From NCBI GenBank assembly GCA_910579225.1, contig CAJTTI010000025.1:8698-52244 (forward strand): a DNA stretch of 43,547 nucleotides, written 5' to 3'. The translations under genes and the position numbers were made by a program. The first letter of the stretch is position 1. Every line of letters starts with the position of its first letter. Below, piece by piece: positions 17,170-26,198 of this stretch. The notes under the pieces were generated by a model. It did not search any database, was not told the origin of the DNA, and saw only the letters and a program-made list of their open reading frames with translations. Source of the DNA: an uncultured Lachnospiraceae bacterium (lineage in GTDB: Bacteria > Bacillota > Clostridia > Lachnospirales > Lachnospiraceae).

Positions 17170-18288
17170 CTACAGGACATACCTTTCATTTTTTTCAATA
17201 ACCACTTTCACACCATTTTCACCCACATAACGGGAGTTTGCACGAATCGTGTCTCTGCTCTCTACAATACAATTCTCTATGTAAGTATTATCTCCCAGGT
17301 ACACATCATTCAAAATGATAGAATTCCTGATCACACAGTTGTTCCCCACGAAGACTTTCTTAAATAAGACTGAATTTTCAACTGTGCCGTTAATAATACA
17401 TCCACTGGCAACCAGACTGTTTTTTACATTAGAGCCTGCATTATATTTTGCGGGTGGAAGGTCCTGTACTTTGGAATAAATATCCGGATATTCCTGCAGA
17501 AAATGCTTTCTGACCTCCGGTTTCAGGAAATCCATGTTCGTCTGGAAATAGGATTCTACCGAAGAAATGCTGTTCCAGTAGCTGTCCATCCGATAAACAT
17601 ATATTTTCTTCACATTTTTGTAACGGATGAGAATATCCCGCACAAAATCATACCGATCTTCCTGTGCGCATTTCTCGATCAGTTCAATCAGCTGGCGCCG
17701 GCGTATGATATAGATACCACAGGATACCAGATGGGCATCCGTCGCCATGGGCTTTTCTTCCATGTCGATCATCCTGCCCTCACCGTCGTCTTTGACCACG
17801 CCGAAACGGCTCATATCCGTCCCCTCCGGCATATCCTTACATACCACCGTAATATCTGCTTTCTTCTCAATATGATATTCCAGCACTTTGTTATAATCCA
17901 TCTTGTAGACGCCGTCCCCGGACACAATCACCACATATGGCTCATGGCTCTGCTTCAACCAGTCCAGGTTCTGATAGATACAATCTGCAGTGCCCCGGTA
18001 CCAGAAATTGTTGTCAGCAGTTACCATAGGCGTAAAGATATACAGTCCGCCCTGTTTTCTGCCGAAATCCCACCATTTGGAAGAACTCAGGTGCTCATTC
18101 AAAGAACGGGAATTGTACTGCGTCAGCACCGCCACTTTCTGTACATGGGAATTAGACATATTACTTAGTGAAAAATCAATACCACGATAACTGCCTGCCA
18201 CCGGCATAGCCGCAATCGCACGCTTTGTGGATAACTCTTTCATCCTGTGATTGTTACCGCCTGCTAAAATCAATCCTATTGCTCTCAT
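17170..18288 (-). CDS. glgD: Glucose-1-phosphate adenylyltransferase, GlgD subunit
   Basis: A 372-residue partner of GlgC in ADP-glucose synthesis for glycogen. The nucleotidyltransferase domain comes first (MRAIGLILAGGNNHRMKEL), with VSGDGVYKMDYNKVLEYH in place of the usual SGDHIYKMDY, followed by a left-handed beta-helix region (VENSVLFKKVFVGNNCVIRNSI). The glycine-rich GxGSRL loop of GlgC is replaced by GGNNHRM, as usual for GlgD, which acts mainly to enhance GlgC. It overlaps the glgC stop by one base (TAATG), with AGGTGA upstream, indicating coupled translation. Confidence 0.95.
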   Translation of the reverse strand: MRAIGLILAGGNNHRMKELSTKRAIAAMPVAGSYRGIDFSLSNMSNSHVQKVAVLTQYNSRSLNEHLSSSKWWDFGRKQGGLYIFTPMVTADNNFWYRGTADCIYQNLDWLKQSHEPYVVIVSGDGVYKMDYNKVLEYHIEKKADITVVCKDMPEGTDMSRFGVVKDDGEGRMIDMEEKPMATDAHLVSCGIYIIRRRQLIELIEKCAQEDRYDFVRDILIRYKNVKKIYVYRMDSYWNSISSVESYFQTNMDFLKPEVRKHFLQEYPDIYSKVQDLPPAKYNAGSNVKNSLVASGCIINGTVENSVLFKKVFVGNNCVIRNSIILNDVYLGDNTYIENCIVESRDTIRANSRYVGENGVKVVIEKNERYVL

Positions 18289-19559
18289 TATCTGTCACCT
18301 GCCTTAATCAATGTCTCACCGCTCGCAAGTACCCCGTTCGGATAATCACTGCTCTGCGTGACGCCGGATATAGCAGTATTCAGACCAATCTGCACACCAG
18401 GCGGAATCACCGTATTCTCCCCAACAGTCACAAGCCCAAAAGAATACACCTTTGGATTCACTCTGTTCGGGATCTCTTCGCCTTCACCAAGGACACAGTT
18501 CTCTCCTACTCTGACCTCTTCGGCGATGATGGATTTGTTCACTCTGCAGCCGGACTCAATAACCGTATTCTTCATAATAATAGAATCCCGCACCACAGCT
18601 CCTTTTCCAACAGTCACACCAGCGCCAAGTACGGAATTGATCACCGTTCCTTCTATAGTGGAATTGCCGCAGACAATACTCCGCTCAATAAAACCATCCT
18701 CCGCTACAAACAGAGGCGGAACTGCATCGCTCTTCGTATAGATCTTCCAGAACTCTTCATACAGGTTGAACTCGGGAATGATATCAATTAACTCCATATT
18801 GGCTTCCCAATAAGAGCCCAGGGTTCCCACATCTTTCCAGTATCCATTGTATTCATAGGCAAAGAGACGTTCTCCTTTTCCAAGGCATTCCGGCAGAATA
18901 TGCTTTCCAAAATCACAGTTGGGAACATCCTTCATCTTGATCAGCGCTTCCCTCAGAAGCTTCCAGGTAAAAATATAGATTCCCATAGAAGCCAGATTAC
19001 TTCTCGGGTTCGCAGGTTTTTCCTCAAACTCATTGATCTGTCCGTGCTCATCCGTGATCACGACGCCAAAACGGCTCGCCTCTTCCCATGGAACCGGCAT
19101 ACACGCAATTGTAACAGCCGCATCATTCTCCTTATGATAATCCAGCATTACCTCATAGTCCATCTTATAGATATGATCGCCCGAAAGAATCAGGACATAC
19201 TCCGGATTATAGGTATCGATATAATCGATATTCTGATAGATCGCATTCGCAGTACCGGAATACCAATCGCTTCCCGCACTTTTTTCATAAGGTGAAAGAA
19301 TTGTCACGCCTCCATTATTACGGTCCAGATCCCACGGCATTCCAATCCCGATATGCGTATTCAAACGCAGCGGCTGGTATTGAGTCAACACCCCCACTGT
19401 ATCAATCCCGGAATTAATACAGTTACTGAGAGGAAAATCAATAATTCGGTACTTACCTCCAAAAGCAACTGCCGGTTTTGCCACTTTCGCAGTAAGTACG
19501 CCGAGTCTGCTTCCCTGTCCGCCTGCCAAAAGCATGGCTATCATTTCCTTTTTAATCAC
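18288..19559 (-). CDS. glgC: Glucose-1-phosphate adenylyltransferase, catalytic GlgC
   Basis: A 423-residue enzyme making ADP-glucose from ATP and glucose-1-phosphate, the committed step of glycogen synthesis. It has the intact pyrophosphorylase loop GGQGSRLGVLTAKVAKPAV, the PLSNCINSGI segment, the SGDHIYKMDYEVML motif, EFEEKP and a C-terminal hexapeptide-repeat beta-helix. The best start is a GTG at 19559 behind AGGTGA; an ATG five codons later and an ATG 14 codons earlier are alternatives. It is divergent from murC. Confidence 0.95.
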   Translation of the reverse strand: MIKKEMIAMLLAGGQGSRLGVLTAKVAKPAVAFGGKYRIIDFPLSNCINSGIDTVGVLTQYQPLRLNTHIGIGMPWDLDRNNGGVTILSPYEKSAGSDWYSGTANAIYQNIDYIDTYNPEYVLILSGDHIYKMDYEVMLDYHKENDAAVTIACMPVPWEEASRFGVVITDEHGQINEFEEKPANPRSNLASMGIYIFTWKLLREALIKMKDVPNCDFGKHILPECLGKGERLFAYEYNGYWKDVGTLGSYWEANMELIDIIPEFNLYEEFWKIYTKSDAVPPLFVAEDGFIERSIVCGNSTIEGTVINSVLGAGVTVGKGAVVRDSIIMKNTVIESGCRVNKSIIAEEVRVGENCVLGEGEEIPNRVNPKVYSFGLVTVGENTVIPPGVQIGLNTAISGVTQSSDYPNGVLASGETLIKAGDR

Positions 19560-19601
19560 ACTATCACCTCTTGCTGTAACATTATAATGCTTGATGTCCA
19601 C

Positions 19602-19630
19602 ATTATATCATATCTTTTGTAAATAGTGAA
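19602..19630 (-). promoter_or_regulatory. glgC promoter
   Basis: Minus-strand TTCACT (19625-19630), 17-base spacer, perfect TATAAT (19602-19607). An AT-rich inverted repeat, GAATATTTT/AAAAATATTC (19628-19651), overlaps and extends upstream of the -35 and could be an operator. Confidence 0.6.
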
Positions 19631-19788
19631 TATTTTCAATGAAAAATATTCACGGATTTTTTACATTTTCAGACGTTTTTCTTTCAATTTCAAAATACAA
19701 AACTTCTATTTTCGTCATTTTTAACATATTCTCCCCTATATTTTTTGTATATTTTATATAACCATTCGTTTTTTCCTCTTCAGGCACA

Positions 19789-19816
19789 TTGATTTTTCTT
19801 CTGAAGACAGTATAAT
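19789..19816 (+). promoter_or_regulatory. murC promoter
   Basis: TTGATT (19789-19794), a 16-base spacer and perfect TATAAT (19811-19816), about 33 bases before the murC start. Confidence 0.7.
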
Positions 19817-19849
19817 GAAAAGAAAAAGAAAAAAGGAGACTTTTCCCAA

Positions 19850-21235
19850 ATGTATCAAATAGATTTTCAAACTCCTGTACATGTCCACTTCATCGGCATC
19901 GGCGGTATCAGCATGAGCGGACTTGCCGAGATCCTTCTGAGAGAATCTTTCCGGATATCCGGTTCTGATGCCTCCAGATCGAAGCTCACTGAACATCTGG
20001 AATCTCTTGGTGCATCTGTCCTCTATGGACAACGGGCAGAAAATATCACAAATGATATAGACGTCGTTGTCTATACTGCTGCCATTCACCCGGACAACCC
20101 CGAATTCGCTGCTGCTGCCGCAGCAGACATCCCCATGCTCACAAGAGCCCAGCTGCTTGGACAGATTATGCGCAATTACCAGACAGCCATTGCTGTCTCC
20201 GGAACACACGGAAAAACTACTACGACTTCCATGCTTGCCACCCTTCTGCTGAAAGCTGAAAAAGACCCAACAATTACAGTAGGAGGTATTCTTCCCGAGA
20301 TCGGCGGCAATATCCGGGTAGGAGCATCTGACACATTTCTGACGGAAGCCTGTGAATACACCAACAGCTACCTTTCCTTCTATCCGACGGTCAGTATTAT
20401 TCTGAATATTGAAGAAGATCACATGGATTTCTTTCAGGATCTGGCAGATATCCGCTCTTCTTTCCACCGCTTTGCCGGCCTGCTTCCAGAAGACGGACTT
20501 CTGGTTCTGAATGGAGAGATTGAGAGGCCTCAGGAGATTACAGACGGTATCCGTGCAAAAACAGTGTCTTACGGTCTTTCCGGAACAGAAGACTATACCG
20601 CACCTGCCGACAGTATTGCTTATGACCACCGGGGATGCGCCTCTTTTCTTCTCTGTCATAAGGGCAGCTGTATTGGCCCGGTCTCTCTGAACGTACCCGG
20701 CATTCACAATGTATCAAACGCGCTTGCAGCACTGGCAGTCGCTCTGGAACTTGATATCCCCTTTGATACGGCGGCTGCAGGTCTATTGGATTTTCATGGT
20801 ACACAGAGACGGTTTCAGTACAAAGGACAGTACCATGGGATAACCATCATTGACGATTACGCCCACCATCCCACAGAGATCAAAGCAACACTTCGTACGG
20901 CCGCCCTCTGTCCCCGACGGGAAATCTGGTGTGTGTTCCAGCCGCATACGTACACCCGCACAAAGGCATTTCTGAAAGACTTTGCGCAGGCTCTTTCCCT
21001 GTCAGACCATGTGGTCCTTGCGGACATCTATGCCGCACGGGAACAGAATACCATCGGCATAAGCTCTCTGGATCTGTTGAAAGAACTGCAGAATCTTGGT
21101 ACAGACTGTTATTATTTTCCGGATTTTGATGAAATCGAAAAATTTTTATCAAAAAAATGTATACACGGGGATCTGTTGATAACTATGGGGGCAGGAGATG
21201 TGCTGAAAATCGGGGAAAATCTACTTTCCAGGTAA
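19850..21235 (+). CDS. murC: UDP-N-acetylmuramate--L-alanine ligase MurC
   Basis: A 461-residue Mur ligase that adds the first amino acid of the peptidoglycan stem peptide. The N-terminal UDP-binding domain has HFIGIGGISMSGLAEIL, the ATP-binding domain has SGTHGKTTTTSM and the NIEEDHMDFF region, and the C-terminal domain begins near RRFQYKGQ with DDYAHHPTEIKATL. Length is typical. The start is behind AAGGAGA. It is transcribed from its own promoter and ends at a large hairpin built partly of DnaA boxes. Confidence 0.97.
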   Translation: MYQIDFQTPVHVHFIGIGGISMSGLAEILLRESFRISGSDASRSKLTEHLESLGASVLYGQRAENITNDIDVVVYTAAIHPDNPEFAAAAAADIPMLTRAQLLGQIMRNYQTAIAVSGTHGKTTTTSMLATLLLKAEKDPTITVGGILPEIGGNIRVGASDTFLTEACEYTNSYLSFYPTVSIILNIEEDHMDFFQDLADIRSSFHRFAGLLPEDGLLVLNGEIERPQEITDGIRAKTVSYGLSGTEDYTAPADSIAYDHRGCASFLLCHKGSCIGPVSLNVPGIHNVSNALAALAVALELDIPFDTAAAGLLDFHGTQRRFQYKGQYHGITIIDDYAHHPTEIKATLRTAALCPRREIWCVFQPHTYTRTKAFLKDFAQALSLSDHVVLADIYAAREQNTIGISSLDLLKELQNLGTDCYYFPDFDEIEKFLSKKCIHGDLLITMGAGDVLKIGENLLSR

Positions 21236-21237
21236 AG

Positions 21238-21434
21238 TTATCCACATTATCCACATGTTTATCAACATCAGAAGTTGAATAAGCATGTGGATTTTTTCGT
21301 GGATAATACATTTACATAATAATCCACCCCTCTCCTCTGCCAAAACGCCTGTTTTGCCTGTTTTTTCGTCATTTTTTGTCGAAAACAGTTTCCAATAACA
21401 GAACCTTTCCACCAGGTTATCCACATTATCCACA
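21238..21434 (+). promoter_or_regulatory. DnaA-box cluster upstream of helicase-loader genes
   Basis: Four perfect TTATCCACA boxes occur as two directly abutting pairs, 21238-21246/21247-21255 and 21417-21425/21426-21434. Both pairs lie in the same 19-base sequence GTTATCCACATTATCCACA. Between them are TTATCAACA (21259-21267, one mismatch), CGTGGATAA (21298-21306, reverse, one mismatch) and weaker reverse or forward matches at 21286-21294 and 21320-21328. No dnaA or dnaN is nearby, so this is more likely a regulatory or titration cluster than the replication origin. Some boxes also form the murC terminator stem. Confidence 0.75.
21249..21297 (+). terminator. murC terminator overlapping DnaA boxes
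   Basis: A stem of about 18 bp, with ATCCACATG (21249-21257) pairing with CATGTGGAT (21284-21292) and TTTATCAAC with GTTGAATAAG (one bulge), followed by T6. It shares bases with at least three DnaA-like boxes. Confidence 0.7.
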
Positions 21435-21504
21435 CCCCTGCATCCTCCATCTCTCTGGATATCTTCTGTTTTCCACGGCTATTTCCTTTTTTTTTCGCCT
21501 GTGT

Positions 21505-21510
21505 TATAAT
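21505..21510 (+). promoter_or_regulatory. -10 box of the dnaD-like operon
   Basis: A perfect TATAAT 52 bases before the dnaD-like start. The region upstream is T-rich with no good -35, which would fit a promoter that depends on, or is limited by, a DNA-binding protein such as DnaA about 70 bases upstream. Confidence 0.4.
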
Positions 21511-21562
21511 GTCCGCGAAAGCAGTAAGAAGCGCACATTTACACAGAACAGGAGTCCTATCC

Positions 21563-22615
21563 ATGAGCCAGTTCCGCCTGAAAACAGAGATCCCCGCCGG
21601 CATGACCGGTGTTTCCAATCTTTTTCTGGACTATTATATGCCTAACGCCAACGGAGAATATGTGAAAGTTTATCTTTATCTTCTGCGTGCGCTTCACACC
21701 CCGTCCAGAGAGCTGTCTGTCACAGCTCTTGCCGATGCGCTGGACCATACAGAAAGCGATATCCTTCGTGCACTCAAATACTGGGAGAAGCAAAAACTTC
21801 TCCGTCTGGAGTGCAACGCCGCAAAAGAACTTCAGGGAATCTATCTGCTTCATATCCCTGTGCCGGATGCTGTCACCGAACCGCTCATTCCTGAACAGGA
21901 AGCGATACCTTCCGACCAGCTGCCTCCCCGCAGAAAACCCTACAGTCCGGACGAATTATCCTGGTTCTCTGATCAGACAGAATGCCGGCAGCTTTTATTT
22001 GTATGTGAACAGTATCTGAAGAAAACACTGTCTCCTTCCGAGGTGGAAACACTCCTCTATTTCTATGATCAGCTTCACTTTTCCGTTGACCTGATTGAAT
22101 ATCTGGTGGAATACTGCGTCTGTAAAGGGAGCCGGAGCATTCATTACATTGAAACTGTGGCCCTGGCCTGGGCTGAAGCCGGTATTACCACCGTGACGCA
22201 GGCCAAGGAGCGGACCACCACTTACACCCGGGGATGTTTTGCCATTATGAAAGCTTTCGGCATCAATGACCGGAATCCTGTGGATCCCGAGTTGAAATAT
22301 ATCGAAAAATGGCTTCACACTTATGATTTTACGCTTGACCTGATTCTGGAATCCTGCAAAAGGACTATGGAACGCCTCCATAAACCCAATTTCGAGTATG
22401 CAGACCGGATTCTGAAAAAATGGAATGAAAAGAAAGTACATAACATGGAGGATGTAAAAGCACTGGATGCAGAGCACCAAAAACGCAGTCGTCAGACGAA
22501 ATCCGCTCCGCCAGTTCGCTCCACCGGTTTCTCCAATTTTGAACAGCGGGATTATGATTTTGATGAACTGGAAAAACAGCTTCTGGAAAGCCAGCAAATT
22601 CGCCAGGAAGTGTAA
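21563..22615 (+). CDS. DnaD/DnaB-like replication initiation protein
   Basis: A 350-residue protein with an N-terminal winged-helix-like part (about 10-95, with LFLDYYMPNANGEYVKVYLYLLRAL and a TESDILRALKYWEKQKLLRL helix) and two DnaD/DnaB-type helical domains. The first begins near ECRQLLFVCEQYLKKTLSPSEVETLLYF and the second near DRNPVDPELKYIEKWLHTYDFTLDLI. Such proteins remodel the origin and help load the replicative helicase. The ATG chosen has AGGAG at a good distance; 18 upstream codons are ignored. The tail is basic and polar. The helicase-loader ATPase gene follows 10 bases later. Confidence 0.88.
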   Translation: MSQFRLKTEIPAGMTGVSNLFLDYYMPNANGEYVKVYLYLLRALHTPSRELSVTALADALDHTESDILRALKYWEKQKLLRLECNAAKELQGIYLLHIPVPDAVTEPLIPEQEAIPSDQLPPRRKPYSPDELSWFSDQTECRQLLFVCEQYLKKTLSPSEVETLLYFYDQLHFSVDLIEYLVEYCVCKGSRSIHYIETVALAWAEAGITTVTQAKERTTTYTRGCFAIMKAFGINDRNPVDPELKYIEKWLHTYDFTLDLILESCKRTMERLHKPNFEYADRILKKWNEKKVHNMEDVKALDAEHQKRSRQTKSAPPVRSTGFSNFEQRDYDFDELEKQLLESQQIRQEV

Positions 22616-22625
22616 GGAGGTATCT

Positions 22626-23612
22626 ATGCCGCTGACCAACCAGCAATACGATCATATTATGCGCGGCTACGACCGCAGACAGTATCAGAACTACCGTACC
22701 CAATGTGCACACAGAGAGGAAGTCTATGAGAAACTCCCTCAGATCCGGGAAATCGAAGAACAGATCTCTTCCTGCAGCCTTATGCATGCAGAACAACTCA
22801 TTGCGCTTCAGGAAACAGAACCGGCTCAAAACCATCATTACATCCTTGAAAAACTTCGAACAGAACTGGACGCGCTCTGTCAGACAAAGGAGTTACTTCT
22901 GCTCCAGGAAGGATATCCAAAAGATTATCTGGAAATGCATTACACTTGCCCGGACTGTCGCGACACCGGTTATATCGGGAGAAAAAAATGCCACTGTTTT
23001 CAAAAGGAGGAGGTCAGGCTTTTGTATTCCACCTCCCGCCTGGAACATGTTTTATCGGTGGAAAATTTTTCCACCCTTTCCTATGAGGTCTATGACGAAG
23101 AACAGAAAATACGTATGCCTTCCGTGGTCCGGATCTGCCATGATTTTGTGGATACTTTTGGAGATGGCAGCAAAAACCTGCACTTTTATGGTCCTGTCGG
23201 CACCGGTAAGACCTTTTTAACCAACTGTATTGCAAAAGAACTGCTGGAACGTGGATATTCGGTCATCTATTTTACCGCATTTCAGTTTTTTGAGCTGTTT
23301 TCCCCTACAAGCAGCGGAGAATCCGGTAAACCAATCTCCCAGCACGAGGGACTTCTGAACAGTGATCTCCTCATTCTGGACGATATTGGAACAGAACTTG
23401 CCAACACCTTTACGGTATCCAAACTGTTTCAGATCCTGAATGAACGAAGTTTAAAAAAGAGATCTACCATTATTTCCACGAATCTGATGCCGAAAGAGTT
23501 CCGGGAAGCTTACAGCGACCGGGTCTTCTCCCGCATCACCAGTTCCTATACGCTTGTGAAATTTACCGGCAGCGATATCCGTATCCGCAAAAAAATTTCC
23601 CGTTCCCTCTGA
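22626..23612 (+). CDS. DnaI/DnaC-like helicase loader ATPase
   Basis: A 328-residue AAA+ protein. An N-terminal helical part (1-100) is followed by a likely zinc site, Cys108, Cys111, Cys122 and Cys124 (CPDC and CHC), as in DnaI. The Walker A GPVGTGKT is at 189-196 and the Walker B LLILDDIG at 248-255; sensor and Arg-finger region is near STNLMPKEFREAYSDRVFSRI. It probably loads the replicative helicase at the origin with the DnaD-like protein. An AGGAGG overlaps the end of the previous gene, so the ATG at 22626 is clear although the frame is open further upstream. Confidence 0.92.
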   Translation: MPLTNQQYDHIMRGYDRRQYQNYRTQCAHREEVYEKLPQIREIEEQISSCSLMHAEQLIALQETEPAQNHHYILEKLRTELDALCQTKELLLLQEGYPKDYLEMHYTCPDCRDTGYIGRKKCHCFQKEEVRLLYSTSRLEHVLSVENFSTLSYEVYDEEQKIRMPSVVRICHDFVDTFGDGSKNLHFYGPVGTGKTFLTNCIAKELLERGYSVIYFTAFQFFELFSPTSSGESGKPISQHEGLLNSDLLILDDIGTELANTFTVSKLFQILNERSLKKRSTIISTNLMPKEFREAYSDRVFSRITSSYTLVKFTGSDIRIRKKISRSL

Positions 23613-23618
23613 AATCCC

Positions 23619-23648
23619 TTGACGGTATCTCCGGGGAAATGTTATAAA
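23619..23648 (+). promoter_or_regulatory. Promoter of the PRPP synthetase/ATP-grasp/esterase unit
   Basis: TTGACG (23619-23624), 18-base spacer and TATAAA (23643-23648), starting seven bases after the dnaI-like stop. It gives the three-gene unit its own start. Confidence 0.6.
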
Positions 23649-23704
23649 AGTCATAGCAGGTTCATTGTTTCATTTTACTATACATATCATTTGGAGGATT
23701 GATT

Positions 23705-24889
23705 ATGAATATTCAACGCAGCGAACGCGTTCTGGAAACCATCCCTGTAGGCTCTCTCGGTATCATCCCTCTGTCCAGCTGCCGGGAACTGGGCCAGAAA
23801 GTCGACGACTACCTGGTGCAGTGGAGACGCGAAAGTGCCAATGAACACAAGAATACCATCGCTTTTCAGGGCTACGAGCGCGACTCCTATCTGATCGGGG
23901 CAAAGGTTCCCCGATTCGGCTCAGGAGAAGCCAAAGGTATCGTACAAGAATCTGTCCGTGGACGCGATCTGTACCTTATGGTAGATGTGTGCAATCACAG
24001 CCTGACCTATTCGCTCTACGGCAAAACCAATCATATGTCTCCGGATGACCATTATCAGGATCTGAAGCGAATTATTGCTGCATGCGCAGGCAAAGCAAGA
24101 CGCATCACCGTTATCATGCCTTTCCTATACGAAAGTCGACAGCATAAGCGCTCCACCAGAGAATCTCTGGACTGTGCGCTGGCTCTGAAAGAACTGGTCC
24201 GCATGGGAGTGGATAATATTCTCACCTTTGATGCCCATGATCCAAGAGTACAGAACGCCATTCCGCTCCATGGTTTTGAGACCGTACAACCCTCCTATCA
24301 GTTCGTAAAAGCCCTTCTGGGCAATGTTTCAGATATACAGGTAGACAGTGATCACCTGATGGTTGTAAGCCCTGATGAAGGGGGCATGAGCCGTGCAATC
24401 TACATCGCCAATGTTCTTGGTGTTGATATGGGCATGTTCTACAAGAGACGGGACTATACCAGAGTAGTCAACGGCAGAAACCCCATCGTCGCCCATGAAT
24501 TTCTTGGAAGCAACGTGGAAGGAAAAGATATTATTGTCATTGACGATATGATCTCTTCCGGTGAAAGTATGATTGATGTGGCGGGGAAATTAAAAGAACT
24601 GCATGCAAGGAGAATCTTCCTCTACTCCACCTTCGGCCTTTTCACCAATGGTATGGAAAAGTTTGACATAGCTTATGACCAGGGCGTTTTCCATCGGTTG
24701 CTGACCACAAATCTGGTCTATCAGCCGCCGGAAGTTCTGTCCAGATCCTATTATATCTCCTGTGATATGAGCAAATATATCGCATTGCTGATTGACACAC
24801 TGAATCATGATGCATCCATCAGCGACCTTTTGGATCCCTATGAACGCATCAACCGACTGCTGGAAAAATATAAAGACAAATCACATTAA
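23705..24889 (+). CDS. Divergent ribose-phosphate pyrophosphokinase
   Basis: A 394-residue PRPP synthetase homologue that would convert ribose-5-phosphate and ATP to PRPP. It has two phosphoribosyltransferase-like halves: the first contains RDLYLMVDV and the YESRQHKR stretch, the second a PRPP-binding loop IVIDDMISSGESM with Asp280-Asp281. It is about 80 residues longer than the usual 315-residue enzyme, has an extended N-terminus, and its loop reads SSGES instead of the common DTGGT. Those differences suggest a specialised paralogue. ATG at 23705 follows GGAGGA by six bases; a TTG two codons earlier is less likely. The ATP-grasp gene follows 11 bases later. Confidence 0.85.
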   Translation: MNIQRSERVLETIPVGSLGIIPLSSCRELGQKVDDYLVQWRRESANEHKNTIAFQGYERDSYLIGAKVPRFGSGEAKGIVQESVRGRDLYLMVDVCNHSLTYSLYGKTNHMSPDDHYQDLKRIIAACAGKARRITVIMPFLYESRQHKRSTRESLDCALALKELVRMGVDNILTFDAHDPRVQNAIPLHGFETVQPSYQFVKALLGNVSDIQVDSDHLMVVSPDEGGMSRAIYIANVLGVDMGMFYKRRDYTRVVNGRNPIVAHEFLGSNVEGKDIIVIDDMISSGESMIDVAGKLKELHARRIFLYSTFGLFTNGMEKFDIAYDQGVFHRLLTTNLVYQPPEVLSRSYYISCDMSKYIALLIDTLNHDASISDLLDPYERINRLLEKYKDKSH

Positions 24890-24900
24890 GAGGACCATTT

Positions 24901-26166
24901 ATGAAAAATTTCATCTTCATCTCCCCCGGATTTCCAGGTAATTATGAGAACTTCTGTATTGCGCTGAAGGCCAATGGAATCAACGTGCTTGGTATTGGGG
25001 ATACTCCCTACGATTCCCTTTCCCCTGCGCTCCGCAGTTCTCTGACCGAATATTACCGGGTGGAGAATATGGAAGATTACGATGCCATGTTCCGCGCTGT
25101 TGCTTTTCTCTCTTTTCATCACGGGAAGATTGACTGGCTGGAAAGCAACAATGAATACTGGCTTATGCAGGATGCACAGCTCAGAGAAGATTTTCATATT
25201 ACTACCGGCCTCATGCCCAAAGACATGGCCCTGATCAAATACAAATCACAGATGAAAGAAGGATATAAAAAAGCAGGCATTCCAACCGCACGCCATCACC
25301 TTGTAAGCGATCTGAAAAGCGCAGCCTCCTTTATCCGTCAGGTGGGCTACCCGGTAATCGTCAAACCGGATTCCGGAGTCGGCGCATCCGATACCTGGAA
25401 GATCAGGAACGATCAGGATCTGAAAAGCTTTTTCTGCAACGTTCCTTCTGTTCCCTATATTATGGAAGAATTTGTCCCGGGAGAGATCTGTTCTTATGAC
25501 GCCATCGTGAACAGCAAAGGAAGAGTTCTCTTCGAGACCGGAAACATCTCTCCTATCTCTATCATGGACTGTGTCAACGAACATGACACCATTCATTTTT
25601 ATATTGTTGACCAACTGGCACAGGATCTGAGAGAATGCGGACGCGCCTGCCTGAAAGCATTCCGGGTGCGCAGCCGTTTTGTTCATCTGGAGTTTTTCCG
25701 CCTGACAAAAGATCATGACTATCTGGGAAAAAAGGGGCAGATTATCGGACTGGAAGTCAATATGCGCCCTTCCGGCGGTCCTACCCCGGACATGATTAAT
25801 TTTGCCTACAGCACCAACTGCTACCAGCATTATGCCGACATGATGGTGTATGACCGCCTTCGGCACAAGAGCCGGTCCACCCCTTGCTTCTGCGCGTTTG
25901 TGGGCCGCTGGCGGGACGTTCCCTATACCCATTCCCACACAGAGATTCTCTGCGCATTTAAAGAACAACTGAAGGCGGCAGAGGAGCTTCCTGAGATTCT
26001 GGCACACGGCATGGGCAATTATATTTATCTGGCCAAGCTGGAAAACCAGGAAGACATAGACGAATTCTTCCGTTATACGCTGGAAGTTCAGACCCCTGAC
26101 AGTGACAAAACCAGCCTGGAGGAAGCTGCCCTGCAGCACAAACCCGATATAAAAAAGACAAATTGA
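24901..26166 (+). CDS. ATP-grasp domain ligase, substrate unknown
   Basis: A 421-residue protein of the ATP-grasp (carboxylate-amine/thiol ligase) superfamily, which forms acyl-phosphate intermediates. An N-terminal Rossmann-like part (FIFISPGFPGNYENFCIALKANGINVLGIGDTP) precedes the ATP-grasp core: GYPVIVKPDSGVGASDTWKI binds nucleotide, YIMEEFVPGEICSYDAIV is the hinge strand, and GLEVNMRPSGGPTPDMIN supplies the metal-binding Glu and Asn. The C-terminal 100 residues are unrecognised. It resembles carbamoyl-phosphate synthase-like ligases but no substrate can be assigned. An AGAGGA site supports the start. It is sandwiched between the PRPP synthetase and esterase genes. Confidence 0.8.
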   Translation: MKNFIFISPGFPGNYENFCIALKANGINVLGIGDTPYDSLSPALRSSLTEYYRVENMEDYDAMFRAVAFLSFHHGKIDWLESNNEYWLMQDAQLREDFHITTGLMPKDMALIKYKSQMKEGYKKAGIPTARHHLVSDLKSAASFIRQVGYPVIVKPDSGVGASDTWKIRNDQDLKSFFCNVPSVPYIMEEFVPGEICSYDAIVNSKGRVLFETGNISPISIMDCVNEHDTIHFYIVDQLAQDLRECGRACLKAFRVRSRFVHLEFFRLTKDHDYLGKKGQIIGLEVNMRPSGGPTPDMINFAYSTNCYQHYADMMVYDRLRHKSRSTPCFCAFVGRWRDVPYTHSHTEILCAFKEQLKAAEELPEILAHGMGNYIYLAKLENQEDIDEFFRYTLEVQTPDSDKTSLEEAALQHKPDIKKTN

Positions 26167-26198
26167 ATATATAGAATAAAAAAGGATGAAAATGATCT

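Noticed and set aside
19628..19651. glgC upstream inverted repeat as a riboswitch or terminator
   Set aside because: It is a short, AT-only hairpin upstream of the promoter with no complex structure; at most an operator.
21236..21562. Chromosomal replication origin at the DnaA-box cluster
   Set aside because: Box density would fit, but dnaA, dnaN, recF and other usual origin neighbours are absent and the region is short. A regulatory or titration cluster is the safer reading; GC skew over the genome would decide.
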